Assembly: GCA_032622095.1 (NCBI GenBank)
Contig: CP136065.1
Coordinates: 113,565,195-113,629,194 of the forward strand
Origin: Siphonodentalium dalli
Taxonomy: Eukaryota > Mollusca > Scaphopoda > Gadilida > Siphonodentaliidae
Direction of reading: 5' to 3'
DNA: 64,000 nucleotides
In this document: piece after piece, positions 12,701 to 27,700 of the stretch
Position numbering within the stretch: position 1 is the first letter of the stretch
How the letters are laid out: each line of letters starts with the position of its first letter
Position numbers and translations under genes: made by a program
Notes under the pieces: model-generated
Seen by the model: the letters and a program-made list of their open reading frames with translations, nothing else
Databases searched by the model: none
Told to the model about the DNA's origin: nothing

Positions 12701-15700
12701 TATATTAAAGCATCATTGACGTGAAGTTACCTTATTAACCATTTCTGTATTAAAGCAGCATTGACATGTAGTTGTTAACCCTTTCTATATTAAAGCATCG
12801 TTGACGGGTAGTTGCCTAATTAACCCTCTATATACTAAAGTATCATTGTCTTGTAGTTACCTTACCAACCCTTTCTATACTAAGTATCATTGGCGTGTAG
12901 TTACCTTATTAACCTTTTCTATATTAAAGCATTAATTGACAGGTAGTTACATTAAACAACCCTTTCTATACTAAGTATCATTGGTGAGTAGTTACATTAT
13001 AAACCATTTCTATATTAAAGCGCCATTGACGGGTAATTACCTTATTAACCATTTTTGTATCAAAGCATCATTGACGTGCAGTTACCATATTATAACACTT
13101 TCTATATTAAAGCAGCATTGACTGATAGTTACCATATTAACCCTTTCTATATTAAAGCACCATTGGCGTGTAATTACCTTATTAACCCTTTCTACGTTGA
13201 AGCAATAATTGACAGGCAGTTACCTTATTAACCCTTTTTATAATGAGTATCATTGGTGATTAGTTACATTATTAACCCTTTCTACAATAAAGCATCATTG
13301 ACATGTAGTTATCATAGTAGCCAGTTATATATTAAAGCATCATGGACGGTAGTTACCATATTAACCCTTTCTATATTAAAGCACCATTGGCGTGTAATTA
13401 CCATATTAACCCTTTCTATATTAAAACATCATTGACGTGTAGTTACCCTATTAGCCCTTTCTATATTTAAGCATCATTGACGTGTAGAACTTTATCTTAT
13501 TAACCCTTTCTTTATTAAAGCATCATTGACATGTAGTTACCTTAGTAACCATTTCTACACTAAAGCATTATTGACTGGTAGTTACCTTATTAACCCTTTC
13601 TATATTAAAGCATCATTGACAAGAAGTTAAATTATTAACCTTCTATAATAAGTATCATTGCCGTGTAGTTAGTTACCTTATAAAACCTTTCTATATTAAG
13701 ACGTCGATCATTGACGGGTAGTTGTTACCTTATTAATCATTTATGTATTCAAGCATCATTGACGAGTAGTTACCTTATTACTTGAAGTTTATTATGACAG
13801 TATGACAATACACTACCCCGGACAAATGAAGCAATATCATACTTTATCTAACAGCCTAGCTATAATTAGTGAACATTAAACTGACAAACAGACAATTTTC
13901 AGGGCCATTATTTAATATTAAAGGGATACAAAATAAAGAGATTTCTAATTATCAGTAAGAATTATTCTCTAAGTGATACTTATTATTTCAATAAATGATT
14001 GCATATACTATAGTAGACCATATACCAACAGGAAAATATTAGTGAATACAATTATTGTGTTTCAAAATTCGTTTCGTTTCGTTTCTGCAGCCAAATTACA
14101 ATCTTAACTTTTAGTTATCGTTCTTCAAAATGAAGCGCGGATAATTCTTTGTGGTATTTTGAGTTAATTTTGTCGCGAATCAACGCGGATTGACAGAAGG
14201 AAGTGGTGTATTGGCTACAAACGGATAAACTGTGGACTTATATATAAGATTCGCCGATTTCTCCCCATGGATGTGCGCAAATATCGAAAAAGACTGAATT
14301 TCATGTGACAAAAAATATTTCAATTCCCGGAACAGTAAGAATTAAGCTGCGATAACGAAACGGATCAACTATAGTATTGAACAGTACATCAGCTACCTGG
14401 CCATAACCAGAATATTTTCTCAAAATTGAATTTGTGGTACCGGTACAATCATGATGTAGTGCCAGTGGCCTGCTCATAATGCACCTGTCCAGAAGAAGAA
14501 GAATTGAGAAGTTTGAAGATCATGGACTACGCAGACACCATCTGGGACCCCTACCAACAAAATCACATCGACAAGCTGGAAAGAATCCAGCGTAGAGCAG
14601 CCCGTTTCATTAAAAGAGACTATAAGAGCAAAGAAGATGGATATATGACCAAGATCCTCTACGAGCTAGATTTACCAACATTGCAGAAACGGCGGAAAAT
14701 AAATCGGCTGGGATTCATGAGTAAGGTGGTGGGTGGATTGGTCCCGGCTATACCACCTAATCAATACTTTACACCCGAAACAAGGCGTCTGACAGGCTAC
14801 GTCACCAGCCAAATTCCTCGGCACCTAATTTAAAGGAACAACAGTCAGTGCTACGAGGCTATACCATACGTGTCAGCTCAGTTCGCTAATTCCACATTTG
14901 TTCGAACTATATGCGACTGGAATCAGCTGGAGGAATCCTTAATCCTACAACAACAGCCTGTGGATTCCTTCAAGAGTGCGCTGAAGGAAAAGATCTGAGA
15001 CTCTCTCGCCCGCTGCGAAATTACCATAATTGGGATCTGCAGCGTAACCATTCAGATTCAGATTGATCCACGATAGTAAGGGGTCAGTACATGTAGTAAG
15101 TTCTGATAGTGATAAGCCTGCTGTACAATAATACTACTTTTGCTGTTTTACTGGTCTTAACTGAGTACTGTGTCAATGTGACATTGTTAATTCAGTTCCA
15201 CTCTAATGTACATTAACTGGCAATGATGCATCTGACGCTATTAAAGGCACCGGTAATCCCTAAATACCAGGAGGACGCGGCGTAGAAACTTGGTACAACA
15301 GTTGTTACACGACAAAGAAAATTATCAACAAGCTTAGTGAGCGTCATCATCAAAATTGCAAATTAAAACACGGCAATGGTAAATTGGTAATCCCTACATA
15401 CCAGGAGGACAAGGCATTGAAACTTGGGACAACAGTTGTTACACGGCAAAGAAATTTAAAACACACTGTGCACAGATGAATGTTTATACATGTACTGTGC
15501 AGTCGAGATCACCTGGACTACAAATATTTGAGGATTATACTATTTGATGAGTAGATGCGTGACTGATAAAAGAATTAGAGACTCCATATTTACTCGGAAG
15601 ATAACAGTATACGATGCCATACAGTTGTTCCATAACACCTCAACCTTTGGTGGATATTAACAGTAAAACTAATGAAAATGATGAAAGCCAGACTCAACAT

Positions 15701-18700
15701 CAAGACAACATGTGCATGCATAAGTGACGGTTCAATGATTTTGACTCCATCAGATGATATTTAAGCAACACCAATTTTTAAGTCTGGTTTACAATGTGGG
15801 GAGAAAAAAAGTAGATGCAGGAGGGAAAAAAATAAAAATAAAAAAGATTGTCCCCCCAATTTATATCAAGTAAATCGTGGAATTTTACATAAATTTTACA
15901 AAAATTGTGAAAAAATGTTTTTGAATGAAATTCTGTTCAAACCAAACAAGACATATCTTGTCATGAAATACATGAAAATATGGATCTGTAAATGATCATA
16001 AGCAGAACCGGATGCGACAGCACATGAACATCAGTACGCGTGTAAAATATTTTGGGACAATAAAAATTCATGAAATGGAAACAAAGTTGTAGGAGGTGTT
16101 CGTAAACCAGACTTAAAAATTGGTGTCGCCTTAGGCTCATGTTAACACAGGATCACATATTCTCAAAATAATTGTCTCCCTCAAGTTGGCCTCAACCATA
16201 CTAGTATTTATATTTGATAGAACCTCAGTGAGACCATGTTGAAAATTACCATCAATGCAGTTCCAGTGTTGACGCAACGCGGTCATGTTACTTCAAACCA
16301 GTTGCAATGTTCCTTAGGCCAAAGAAAAAAGATACTATGTTTCCGTTCATCGACCGACCCTAAAAATAACCCGCCGACCCTAAACTTTTTATTGATATTT
16401 TGAGAAAAAGTCAAAATTTTCGCAATTTTAATTTCCTGAGAGTGGATCTCCTGCCTGCTTTATGTCTTGTTTGGGACTTATGGAACACTATCAACAGACA
16501 TGGTGGGTGTGTATCTGTATATATACATGTAAAGAGGTTATCACTGCATATATTAGGGGTATACATGTACTAGTAGCTACTGTTTCCAAAAACCAGGCAT
16601 GCTCGGTGGGTGTACTGGCTACCCCCAGACAATGGGATGTAATCGTCACAATACATGTACGGTATAATGGCGGTATTATTGGTAAAATTCTTATAAAAAG
16701 TTAGTGACATCAATTTTGTACCAAGTTTATAGCCAAATTTATGAAAATGTGGTATTAGATACTAGTATAATAAAAAACATACGTAAGCATGAAGTAAGTT
16801 TGATTTTTTATCAATCTTAATGTATATTTCCACTGTGTTGATCAAGTAATACTTTCCCCATGGCACGGGTTGGCATTTTATGTCACTTTGGTCGAGGTAG
16901 TTCAATATTTCTGCAGCTGGATAAAAAATATCAAAATAAAATAAAATAAAAAAAATTCCCTACCTACCTACCCTAAATTTTTTTACCGGAAACATACAAT
17001 CTTTTTTCTTTGGCCTTTAGCATGGTTATTCGTGAAAATAAATATCAATGCAACTTACTCTCAGGCTCCAAATAAAAGTGCAGGCCCAAATAATAGTGCG
17101 GGGGGGGGGGGGAAATTCCATTGAAAGTTAATAAAAGTACAGACCTAAATAATAGTGCAGGGGGAACTCTGAGCAAAACATCAACTGTGGTTAACCAAAT
17201 AATTTTTATAGCAGGTTCAGGTATACGAGTCAACATGTAGTACAGGTACATGTATGTATCATGTGGTGTTTTTTTGGTTTGCCACATACTTGAATATGTA
17301 CTACTCTTGAGTGCCTAATGTACGATTATTAAAATCGAGGTAAAATTCCCACCTGTACGATCGTTATTTGGTCCTGTACGTTTATTAAATTAACCAAAAG
17401 AAATAATTCACCAATCTTAAATTGTGTTATTCATATAAGAAATGAACGGCGGTTTCAATGCGGTCATGGGGTTTTGACCGCGAGAAAAAATCAGCAAACT
17501 TCGGGGTTCATGCAGAGTTTGCTGATTTTTTTAACGCGGTCAAAACCCATGACCACGTTGAATCCGCCGTTTATTATTTATATTTATATACTTAAATTCA
17601 TTATGAACTAGGATTGTATGTCTTTCCCATTATTTATTCATCTATTTAAACAAACGCATGGAGTTCAGTTCAGACAGTTCGAATCCTTGTTTTTTGGAAA
17701 ACCAAACATTTTGAGAATCCGTTCATGGAGAACGGAAGAAACGCAATTTCACAGTAAAGTATAAACATATGACAAAATGTCTTGTTTAGCTAGTAACTAA
17801 TGTAGACGTGTTGATCATTTTTACATCTGAATCATATAGAAATCTTGAATTTGTGCTGATTTAAATTTTCATAGCTTCAAAATATTAATAAACGTGCAGA
17901 CCCAAATAAGCACTGTGCAGGGGGGGGGGGGGGGGGATTTCCCAAGAAAAATAATAAACGTGGATGCAGCTGGTGCATGCATATTTATTTGGAGCCCAAG
18001 AGTAAAGAGGTGGAGGTGAATGTTACATGTAAGTTGTTATTAACGAAATGGAACGATGCCTTTAATAGGTTCCACCAGCAATAAGTCGCGACTTCTTTAT
18101 ATTGGCCTGACAGATTGGTTTTTGTTGGCGTCATGCCTGTCGACCATTATGATGGCCACATATATTGTCATATAACAGCGATTTACGATCTGTCTTGTTG
18201 GCTCATAATATAAATTAAGAAAGTGGCCTTGTGTTCGTTCCTTGCGTAAAAAAATATTTTTTAGTACAAACGTCCTCATTGATTGTGTCCCTCGACTCCT
18301 TGTGTAATTGGTCAAGTAACTTACATGTATGTACATGTACAGACCACTCACAAATTTCTTAGAAAAGCGACCACATGTTCGAATCTACTTTGCGATTTTG
18401 GAGCAACGCATTTGTAAATGCGTTCATATTTTAACACATTTACCTTGATTTATTCACAAACAAATGTCTTGATGCAGGCCTTAAAATCCATCAGATTTTT
18501 GGCAATAATCAAAATGTTAGTGTTTCACTTTCTACAGGGAATCAAGACTTTTTACTAGAATCAAAATGAGAATCATGATTCTCAGAAACTGATTATAAAA
18601 CAATTAATGTCAACAGTGTTTATTTATGTTTATTCCATTTTGAATGGAAAACTACATCATGAATGTCCGATTCCGAACATATACATGTACACCAGGAGTG

Positions 18701-21700
18701 GGAAAATAACACAGAATTATTCAGATGTGAATTTAAATTAAACAAAATTATAACTAAAATTGCAAAATACACTATCGTATCGTTATTTGGGTGTTCATAC
18801 TAGTATACTTTTTCGGCGCAATGATCGGTAATTTCAATGCGACTGCGATTATTCCCAATGCAGTGCATTTAATTTAAATGCTGTCATTAAGGCATTTACA
18901 AAGTGGCGTGACACAATGCACCCTCAATGCATTTTAAATGCAACAACCGCATTTCATTGATCCACGTTGTAAAGGACATTTATTTTTAGAATACATGTAT
19001 GTACGTGTATATAACCACAAGAATAAAGAACAAATCAACTGTTTTTATTACTTTGTAAACCTCTGATGTTTCCCATACAGTATACATTTGTATATTATAA
19101 ACCATGTTACAGTAATTCTAGAGCTAATTAATCGACTCCTTAACTACAGCAGAATTATGGGTAACTTTTCAGGATTTAGTCCGAAATATGGCTTGTTGCC
19201 ATTCATCGGAAAGCTCTCACCGAGAGCTTTCCGATGAATGGCATCAACCCATATTTCCGACTAAATCCTGAAAAGTTACCCATAATTCTGCTTTTCAGAG
19301 CTTTCCGATGAATGGCATCAACCCATATTTCCGACTAAATCCTGAAAAGTTACCCATAATTCTGCTGTAGTTAAGGAGTCGATTAATTAGAGCATTACTG
19401 TATATCCTCTATAACTGTTTATTCAACATCACGTGCTGCAATCCATAAATGCGGTTCAGATTTCGATGTCCGGTTCAACATTATTATCATATGGTTTGAT
19501 AGCAGAAATACTCAGTTTGGAATGTTATACCATACAAGTTTTACGAGTTGCTCTTGCTCAAGAATGGATAAATTTATAAACCTGATTTTTGGCGCATTAG
19601 TTAGAATTATATTTTTGCACAAGAACACACCACAAATATCGAACTGGACATCAAAAGCAGAACCGGATTGTATCGATTGCATAAACATAAGAAGTTGGTC
19701 ACTGACCGACAATTGCTATTCTCTGGTGTGGTTTATAGGACTACCGTACGCAATGCCGACTTAAAAATAAAAATTCACATAAACATCGCATGAAGCGGTC
19801 TATCCACAAACTCAGGTATTCGGTAATTCCAAATGTATGAACTATCACCATGATATCCCGGTATATCATTGTCAGGACTGTTTGTACAAAAGGTTGTTAT
19901 TCTACTATGCATAATTTTGCTATATCATTGTACTCGGACTGTATTGCAATGTAATATATCAGTACATGTACCGGTATACTGGGTGCACATTATATACATG
20001 TAGGCCTACTTTCACTTTAGTACATGTATGTGTCATAAAAGACTCATGTTGTTAAATTGAAAAAAAACATGTGTGAAAACAGAGAGAATACATGTACATG
20101 TGCCGGTACTATATACCTCTTTGTGTGCTGTACTACCGGTACTATTCATGTACATGTACTACACTACAATAAGAGAAATTTTAATTGATTCTGCTGCCCT
20201 TGTGCCACAGGCCTCAAACACACCAAACAAGTATCTGTAGCCAGGCCCACCAGTACCAGGCTACTAGTAAATGAAGTACTGAAAGTGTCACATCATTAAT
20301 CGAGCCCAATCTTAGTTATACTAGTCTCTTGTGTAGTTTGGGTTACTATTAATAAGATATTTAATGAATGTTTGGAATGTATGGTAGCATTCTTACCTGG
20401 ATCAACATATGCCATGCACAACGCTGGTCATCATATCATCACCGCTGTTGGCAGTAAACCACTCATCGGGCTATAACAGTTAGAGTTTTCCATACCAGGG
20501 CTAATCTAATCAGTTAAAATTAGTCATTTTAGAGGGAATACCAACCAGTGGAAGACGTACAAAAAGTCATGTATATTCAGATATCAGTTTTCGAGAAAAA
20601 ACCCATCTTAGTCGAGCGGACTTAGAATATCGGGGTAAACTTAAATTTCATTCAGCAACACTTTCACAGCAGAATATAAAAATAGTACATTATAATCACT
20701 TACAGTACATGTACATGTAGCCCAAGTGCAGTGCTAGCCTATATTATATACTACCAAAACTTTTGGTCAGTTTCTCGATGACTGACACTTGTAAACGCTT
20801 GAACGGGTACTATATAGTACATGTACATGTACATGTGTACCGTATGTGAATTAAAGATCTTATTAGTGACACAACAGGAGGCTAGACATACATTTGTAAC
20901 TACAGTAATGCTCTAATTAATCGACTCCTTAACCACAGCAGAATTACGGGTATTAAACTCGGGGAGAGCTTTCCGATGAATGGCAACAAGCCATATATCC
21001 GACTAAATCCTGAAAGTTACACATAATTCTGCTGTGGTTAAGGGGTCGATTTCTTAGGGCACTACTGTATCTGTTTTAGTGCACATCAAATGTATTTGTT
21101 GTCTTTCCTCTTGTAATTTGTCTTTGGTTGTGTTCGCCATTTCGATGGACAACTACATGTACTGACATCAAATGACTGAAATGAGTCAAAATTTAGCAGT
21201 GCAGCCAATTATATAGATAAACAGAATTAAATAGCATCCAAATTCCAAATGAGCATAAATGATAAAACAAACTTTATTGAGCACTCTTTTAATACTAGTA
21301 ATTACAGCTACAATGAAAGCACCTAATAAAAATTCTAAGTTTGGTAAAACTGTCTGTATACAAAGTTTATCTGGCCGTGATGAATAAAACCTATAAATGG
21401 GATCATATACATGTATGTTAGATATCATTACATGATTATTTGAAAACACATATCCGTATGGAAAACAAACTATTTTACCACTGGCCAAGTGGTCCTGCTA
21501 ATATGCTATGATGCTGGTGGTCCTGCTGAATTGCTATGATGCGGGTAGTGCAATTCATAGCAATTAAGCAGGACCCAACCGCATCATAGCACATTAGCAG
21601 GAACACTTGAACAGGGTATATTTACAGTGTCAAATCGAATGGGCATCTTTTAACAATATTTTTGAACAATTTCCTAGAAGTGTTCGAAAATTGAGAACTG

Positions 21701-24700
21701 AATTTAAATTTTTTTTTATGAGGTTTCGATTGAAAAATTTCTAACTTAGCTCATCAGGATTAACATTGTCGCACAGCTATATTCTCTTTCCCAACAAAGT
21801 GTATAGAACATACATGTAAAATTACAGCTATGCTTTAATTAATCAACTCGCCTTATATTACTCGGGTATTACTGCAGTATTCAGGCGTGTTCATGCGATC
21901 AACCGCAGTCAGTTATACCGCCGCAGAATGTGGTCCACCTCACATTTGCAGTTAGGCTGTATTTTTCATGCGATGTTTATATGAATTTTGTTTTAAAGTT
22001 GACATTGTAATCACACCAGAATTTTTTGTTATTGTTTCAAAATGTCTAGATAGAATTCAGAATTTTTGTGGTAAAAACAATTAACTTGGTTATCACAGTT
22101 AACACATATTACTGTGGTAAGATTACCAGCGGATACCGCATGTCAACAGGGACTGCATGCTCTAATTAATTATCAGGTTTAACATGTTTATACTGGATAC
22201 AGTTCATTTTAAAGGTACTCAATCCGGTTCGATGATACCCATATAATCAGATTCCAACATCATACATTTGTATTTAGAAAGGCTGCTTCAGTTACGTTAT
22301 CAGAATTGATTAATTGCCCTAAAATAATGCTAACCACTGTCAACTAAAGTATACAATTGCCTGACATATGTTATTTATCAACATGTTGTTCTACAAAATT
22401 TGGCCTTATTATCAACAGAAAGCCTCTTGATTTTAGAGTTATCCATCTTCATCTGAAATTTGGTCCGAGACCGTGTGCCACTATTAATTCTTGATCGTGA
22501 AAAATAGTATATTTCAAAAATTGATATCTAATAACTCTGAGCTTTGATAGGTGGTGGGTTCCTCGACTCGTACCAAATATCTTTTACCCCCCAAGTCCAA
22601 ATAAAGAGTAATGTGCGAGCATTAATTCAGGGGGCCCTTAATCAGATTATGCATCTTTAAATTCAAATACAGTTTAAAGATGCATAATCCGATTAAGTGC
22701 CCCTCATTTGCTATTTACATATACATGTATATGGAATCGGGGGGGGGGGGGGGGGGGGGGGGGTAAAAATATTTTAATCAAGTCGAGGGACCCACCTACA
22801 TGTATCAAAGCTCAGAGTTATTAGATATCAATTTTTGAAATTTTAATATTTATCACCATCGATACTTAGTGGCCCAGAAAAATTTGACGAGCCGACGGTC
22901 TCAGACCAAATTGCGGATGAAGATGGATAACTCTAAAATGAAGAGGCTTTGTGTTGATAATAAGGTCAAACTTCGTCGAACAGCATGTTGATAAATATAA
23001 CGTATCAGGCGATTTTATACTATACATGTAGTTGACAGTGGTTAGCATTATTTTTGGGCAATAAATCGATTCTGATATTACTGAAGCAGCATTTCTAAAA
23101 AAAATGTTGTTGTTGGAATCTAATTATATGGGGACCATCGAATCTGATTGAGCACCTTTAATAGTTAGCTATATGAGTTATATACACATAAGGCGACACC
23201 AATTTTTAAGTCCGGTTTACGAACACCTCCTACAACTTTTTTTCCATTTCATGAATTTTTTTTTTAAATTTTTTGTCCCAAATTTTTTTACACGCGTACT
23301 GATTTTCATGTGCTGTCGCATCCGGTTCTGCTTATGATCATTTGCAGATCCATATTTTCATGTATTTCATGACAAGAAATGTCTTGTTTGGTTCAGAATT
23401 TCATTCGAAAAGTTTTTTTTCACAATTTTTGTAAAATTTATGTAAAATTTCAAGATTTACTTGATATAAATTGGGGGGGGGACAATTTTTTTTATTTTTA
23501 TTTTTTTCCCCTCCTGCATCTACTTTTTTTCTCCCCACATCAGCCCACATGTTCGTAAACCAGACTTAAAAATTGGTGTCGCCTAATAGACATTTAAACT
23601 TTGAAAATTGTAGGTTTCCGGATGATAACTTCAGTTTGTGTGATCATATCTGAACCAAATGTGGTATGTAAGTTTATCATACCAAAATACAGGTCAAGTT
23701 CGAATATAGGTGTGCTCCGCTCATTTTTGCGAGAGTTATGGCCCTTTTTCGACTTAGAATCGTGTTAATTTCTGGTTTCCGCATCATAATTTTAGTTTGT
23801 GTGATCAAATCTGAATCAAATTTGGTATGATAGTTTATTATCCACCATTTCATGGGACACTGGTTGGATTGTTCTGAAATGTAGTATCGGATTTAGGGGA
23901 CCTTGATATATTTTTCAGACAAGCTGATGCCCCAAAGAAGCCACTTTTTCTCACATTTGCTGAAATAGTATCCAAAACATCAACATATCAAGAGCCATTA
24001 GACTGAATTAGATAAAAATATATCACTTGGGTCTGTTTAAGCTGGAAAATACTCAAATTTTTTATAATTTTCTGCTATTATATCTGCATACTAGCCTTTT
24101 TGCTGAATCGTGAATGCCGGTTATATTGCTGTGTGAAATCTTAGTACCAGATAACATTGGGTATGTACATGTATATAGCATACCACCTGAAAATGGCTTG
24201 AATATCACATACCAAAGCGGGGGTGGGGGGTGTGTGTGACACCCTCCTTGATCATAGTCTGTATTCTACAGGGTATGTTAACTGTTTCGAGTTGGTGCAA
24301 TTAATGTGATTGTTTAATCTCTACCATCTGAAATCTATTTATAGCATATTTTGCAATCTGATCAATATTGCTACTTAGTACTGATATAAAACAGGATAAA
24401 GATGGTGTGTCTCTTTCCCGAATGTTCTGTTTACATGTACATTTGGGGGTTTATGAGTCAAATAATATCAGACAACATGTCCTTCTAACACTAAGAAATA
24501 ATATGTTCTTATGAACCAGGACAAAATATGACTATTTCTGGAGCATTACAGCACATTATTACAAATCTATATTTGTAAGCAGTAAGATAATGACAGGAAA
24601 CATGTCCTCAGACTAAGAAATAATTTTTTGGTGTGTATTTCGCACCACAGCTCATGTGTATACTCACATTAGTTTATGTAATTCAAAGGGAGAAACCCAT

Positions 24701-27700
24701 TTAGAAAGTTTAAATGAGACAAAACTACCTCACTGTAGATGTAGTTGCAAGGTACAACATGTACATGTATTCTGGTAAATGACATTGGAACTAAAATAAT
24801 GATTTTTGTGTCCACCGGTATGTCATGTACCGGTACTAGTATACATTGCAACTACATGTACATGTAACTTGCCTAACATACCATATACATGTATGAAGAG
24901 GGACTTTGCAAGTGTTTTTTAATCAAAATTTTAACCCAACTCTTGTTGTCAGTAAGTTTTAACCCATGCAGTTTAATGAGTTTATATATTTATATATTAC
25001 ATGTGTTTCTATACATGTATTTTATCTTTAGTTAGTTTGTTGTCCTTGAATAAACTTGTATTGCTGCACAATCAGTTTCCTTAATGTTCTATTATACTAA
25101 AACAACTCCATTGATAACAATACCCCTGCATCCCATCAAAATCTACTTCATTGCCATCCTCATCATTTCACTTTGGTATCCCCACCCAGGTGTACCTTGG
25201 TGTTATTCACCCAGGTGTTCCTTGGTGTTTCCTACCCATGTGTACCTTGGTGTTTTCTTACCCAGGTGTACCTTGGTGTTTTCTTACCCAGGTGTACCTT
25301 GGTGTTTTCTTACCCAGGTGTACCTTGGTGTTTTCCTGCCCAGGTGTACCTTGGTGTTTCCTTACCTGGGTGTACCTTGGGGTTTTCTAACCCAGGTGCA
25401 TCTCAATGGGAAATCCACCTGGGTAAGAAAACACCAAGGTACACCGGCGTAAAAAAACACCAAGGTATACCTGGGTTGGAAACATCAAGGTACACCTGGG
25501 TGGGGAACACCCAGGTAGGAAACACCAGGGTACACCTGGGTGAATAACACCAAGGTACACCTGGATGGGAAACACCCAGGTAGGAAACACCAGGGTACAC
25601 CTGGGTGAATAACACCAAGGTACACCTGGGTGGGAAACACCCAGGTAGGAAACACCAGGGTACACCTGGGTAAATAACACCATGGTACACCTGGGTGGGG
25701 AAACACCCAGGTAGGAAACACCAGGGTAGACCTGGGTGGGAAACACCCAGGTAGGGTACACCTGGGTGTGGTCACCTGGGTAATTACACCCAGGTTTACC
25801 CATACCAGGGTTTTTATCCAGTTTCAGGTGGGTAAATCATGGTAAAACCCAGGTTTCGCGGGGTCTTGATGGTTGGTGGATGTCTTGGTAGATAGATTTT
25901 TACCTGGGTTTCGGCCCAAAAAACCTGGGTGGATTTACCCAGGTACATTTTTATATGGGAGTCCTTAGTATTTCATGTATTTATTTATCTAATTTGATTT
26001 CTGTAACAAGACAAAGGCATGCATGCAATTACAGTAAAACTTCCTCAAATCGAACACCCTTCGGACTGACCTTTCTTTTAAGTTTATAGAAAATCATGCC
26101 ATCACAAAACATGAAGCCGCTATTACAAGCAGTGATCAAAATGCAAATTAACTACACATGTACATGCGCATAATTAAGTCCCATTCAATTCACACCATAT
26201 CTCATTATAATCGACCCATTCTACCCATTGTCAGTTCAAAATCCAGCTAATGTATGCTACTTCATGATTGGGGAATGATCAGACAAAAATGTGTACCTAG
26301 GTAATAGAATTATTTTTGCAAAAAGATTAAATTTTATTAATCCAGTTTGCATTTTCTCCTAACGTATTATAATTACGTCACATACCAAATAAGGAATTTA
26401 CTACAAAATTATTGTCACTCTTACATTGTAGATTGTATGCGCATGTTCTTGAATAACATATAATTATGTCACACACTAAATAAGGAATTTTGACTAAATA
26501 AGGAATTTTGACTAAATAAGGAATTTTTACATAGTAATTTTTACACACTAAATAAGGAATTTTTACTATGATTGTAAATAGTAAAATGCACGTATATGTC
26601 TAAATCATTATTTCTTGTTTATTCATAATCTCCATCAAAGATATCATGCCCACTGAACTATATGGTATATCCCATTCTAAGTAGAGAGGGTTAATATACC
26701 CCTGAGTTGAAAACCTTACGAAAATTCTACGGTACGTTTTATCATGGTTCATGACCTCATGTTATCTCCGATAGATGGTGAATATGCTATCTTAATCCTT
26801 CATGGACCATGTGATCTCCACTTTGATAAAACTAGAATGCCGAGGTAAGTTCTGTCTCTTTTTCACTTTCTATCATAGAGCTATAAGTTGACTCTTTTTG
26901 TTTTGTTTCGGAAGCTGCTTCCCCTCCTGCGAGATTTCAACTAGTATTGGGTGTAGGACGCTGGATAATATGGATCCGCCCACTAGTTTCGCACTTCGGG
27001 GCAATGGTTATCTAAGTAACAAGGTGCAATCGGAGGGGCACCCATCCGTCCCTTGAACTATCGACCCGACCGGGGTCAGCCAGAAGAGAAGAATGGCTGG
27101 AGGCATGGTGCGCCTTGTCCTCTGTATTTATCTTCCTACATGCCCTATGTCCCTGCTAGGTTTGGGGCTGGTACAACAATAACCAAGCATGCTTCTCGCA
27201 TATTTTCCTCCTCCAACTCCATGGAGTAGGGATCTCAGTTCCTGGCTGCCTTCAGGTCAAGGAAACAGCAACCAGTGATTTCTCAATGTTCCTCATGAAA
27301 AGAAGTTGTTCCTAGACTCAGTCAGTGGCATTCTCAGAACCCTGCTTCTCTAACAGACCATCACCGGTAGGGACAGACGCTTCATCCACAGTATCAGTCA
27401 AAGGACAATGTCCACAAAATGGCCGGGTTTCACACATGATAGGGTATTCTTGGTGAACAAAGAAGACCTCCCAACACCAGCCCAGGAGTGTTTTCATATC
27501 GGTAAGGAAATTCATACATTTCAGCCAGCAGTCTAGTGTTTTATTATCTTCCCCATTTGTAGGTAGTCTTAGCTCGTTTGACTCTTATGGTGCTTTCCGA
27601 CAAAAGCATGGCAGTCAGTTCTGTCATAAAAGGGGGCTTTTGGTTTCCTACAAATTGTATTATTGTTCCAAGTTACTTGTATGGTTCACAGTGAGTATAT

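Larger units (their letters stand above)
11677..25959. repeat. 14.3-kb block bounded by a perfect 28-bp inverted repeat
   Basis: 11677-11704 (begins CCCATATAAAAATGTACCTG) is the exact inverse of 25932-25959. Both ends are followed inward by ACCTGGGT/ACCCAGGT-rich minisatellite. No clear target duplication is visible outside (GTAAAG versus AGTCCT). Either a large composite element or two related copies. Confidence 0.55.

Noticed and set aside
25084-25803. Overlapping open frames of 95-138 codons on both strands with PGVPWCF-like repeats
   Set aside because: They arise from a minisatellite unit that lacks stop codons in several frames; no start context, splice signals or known domain.
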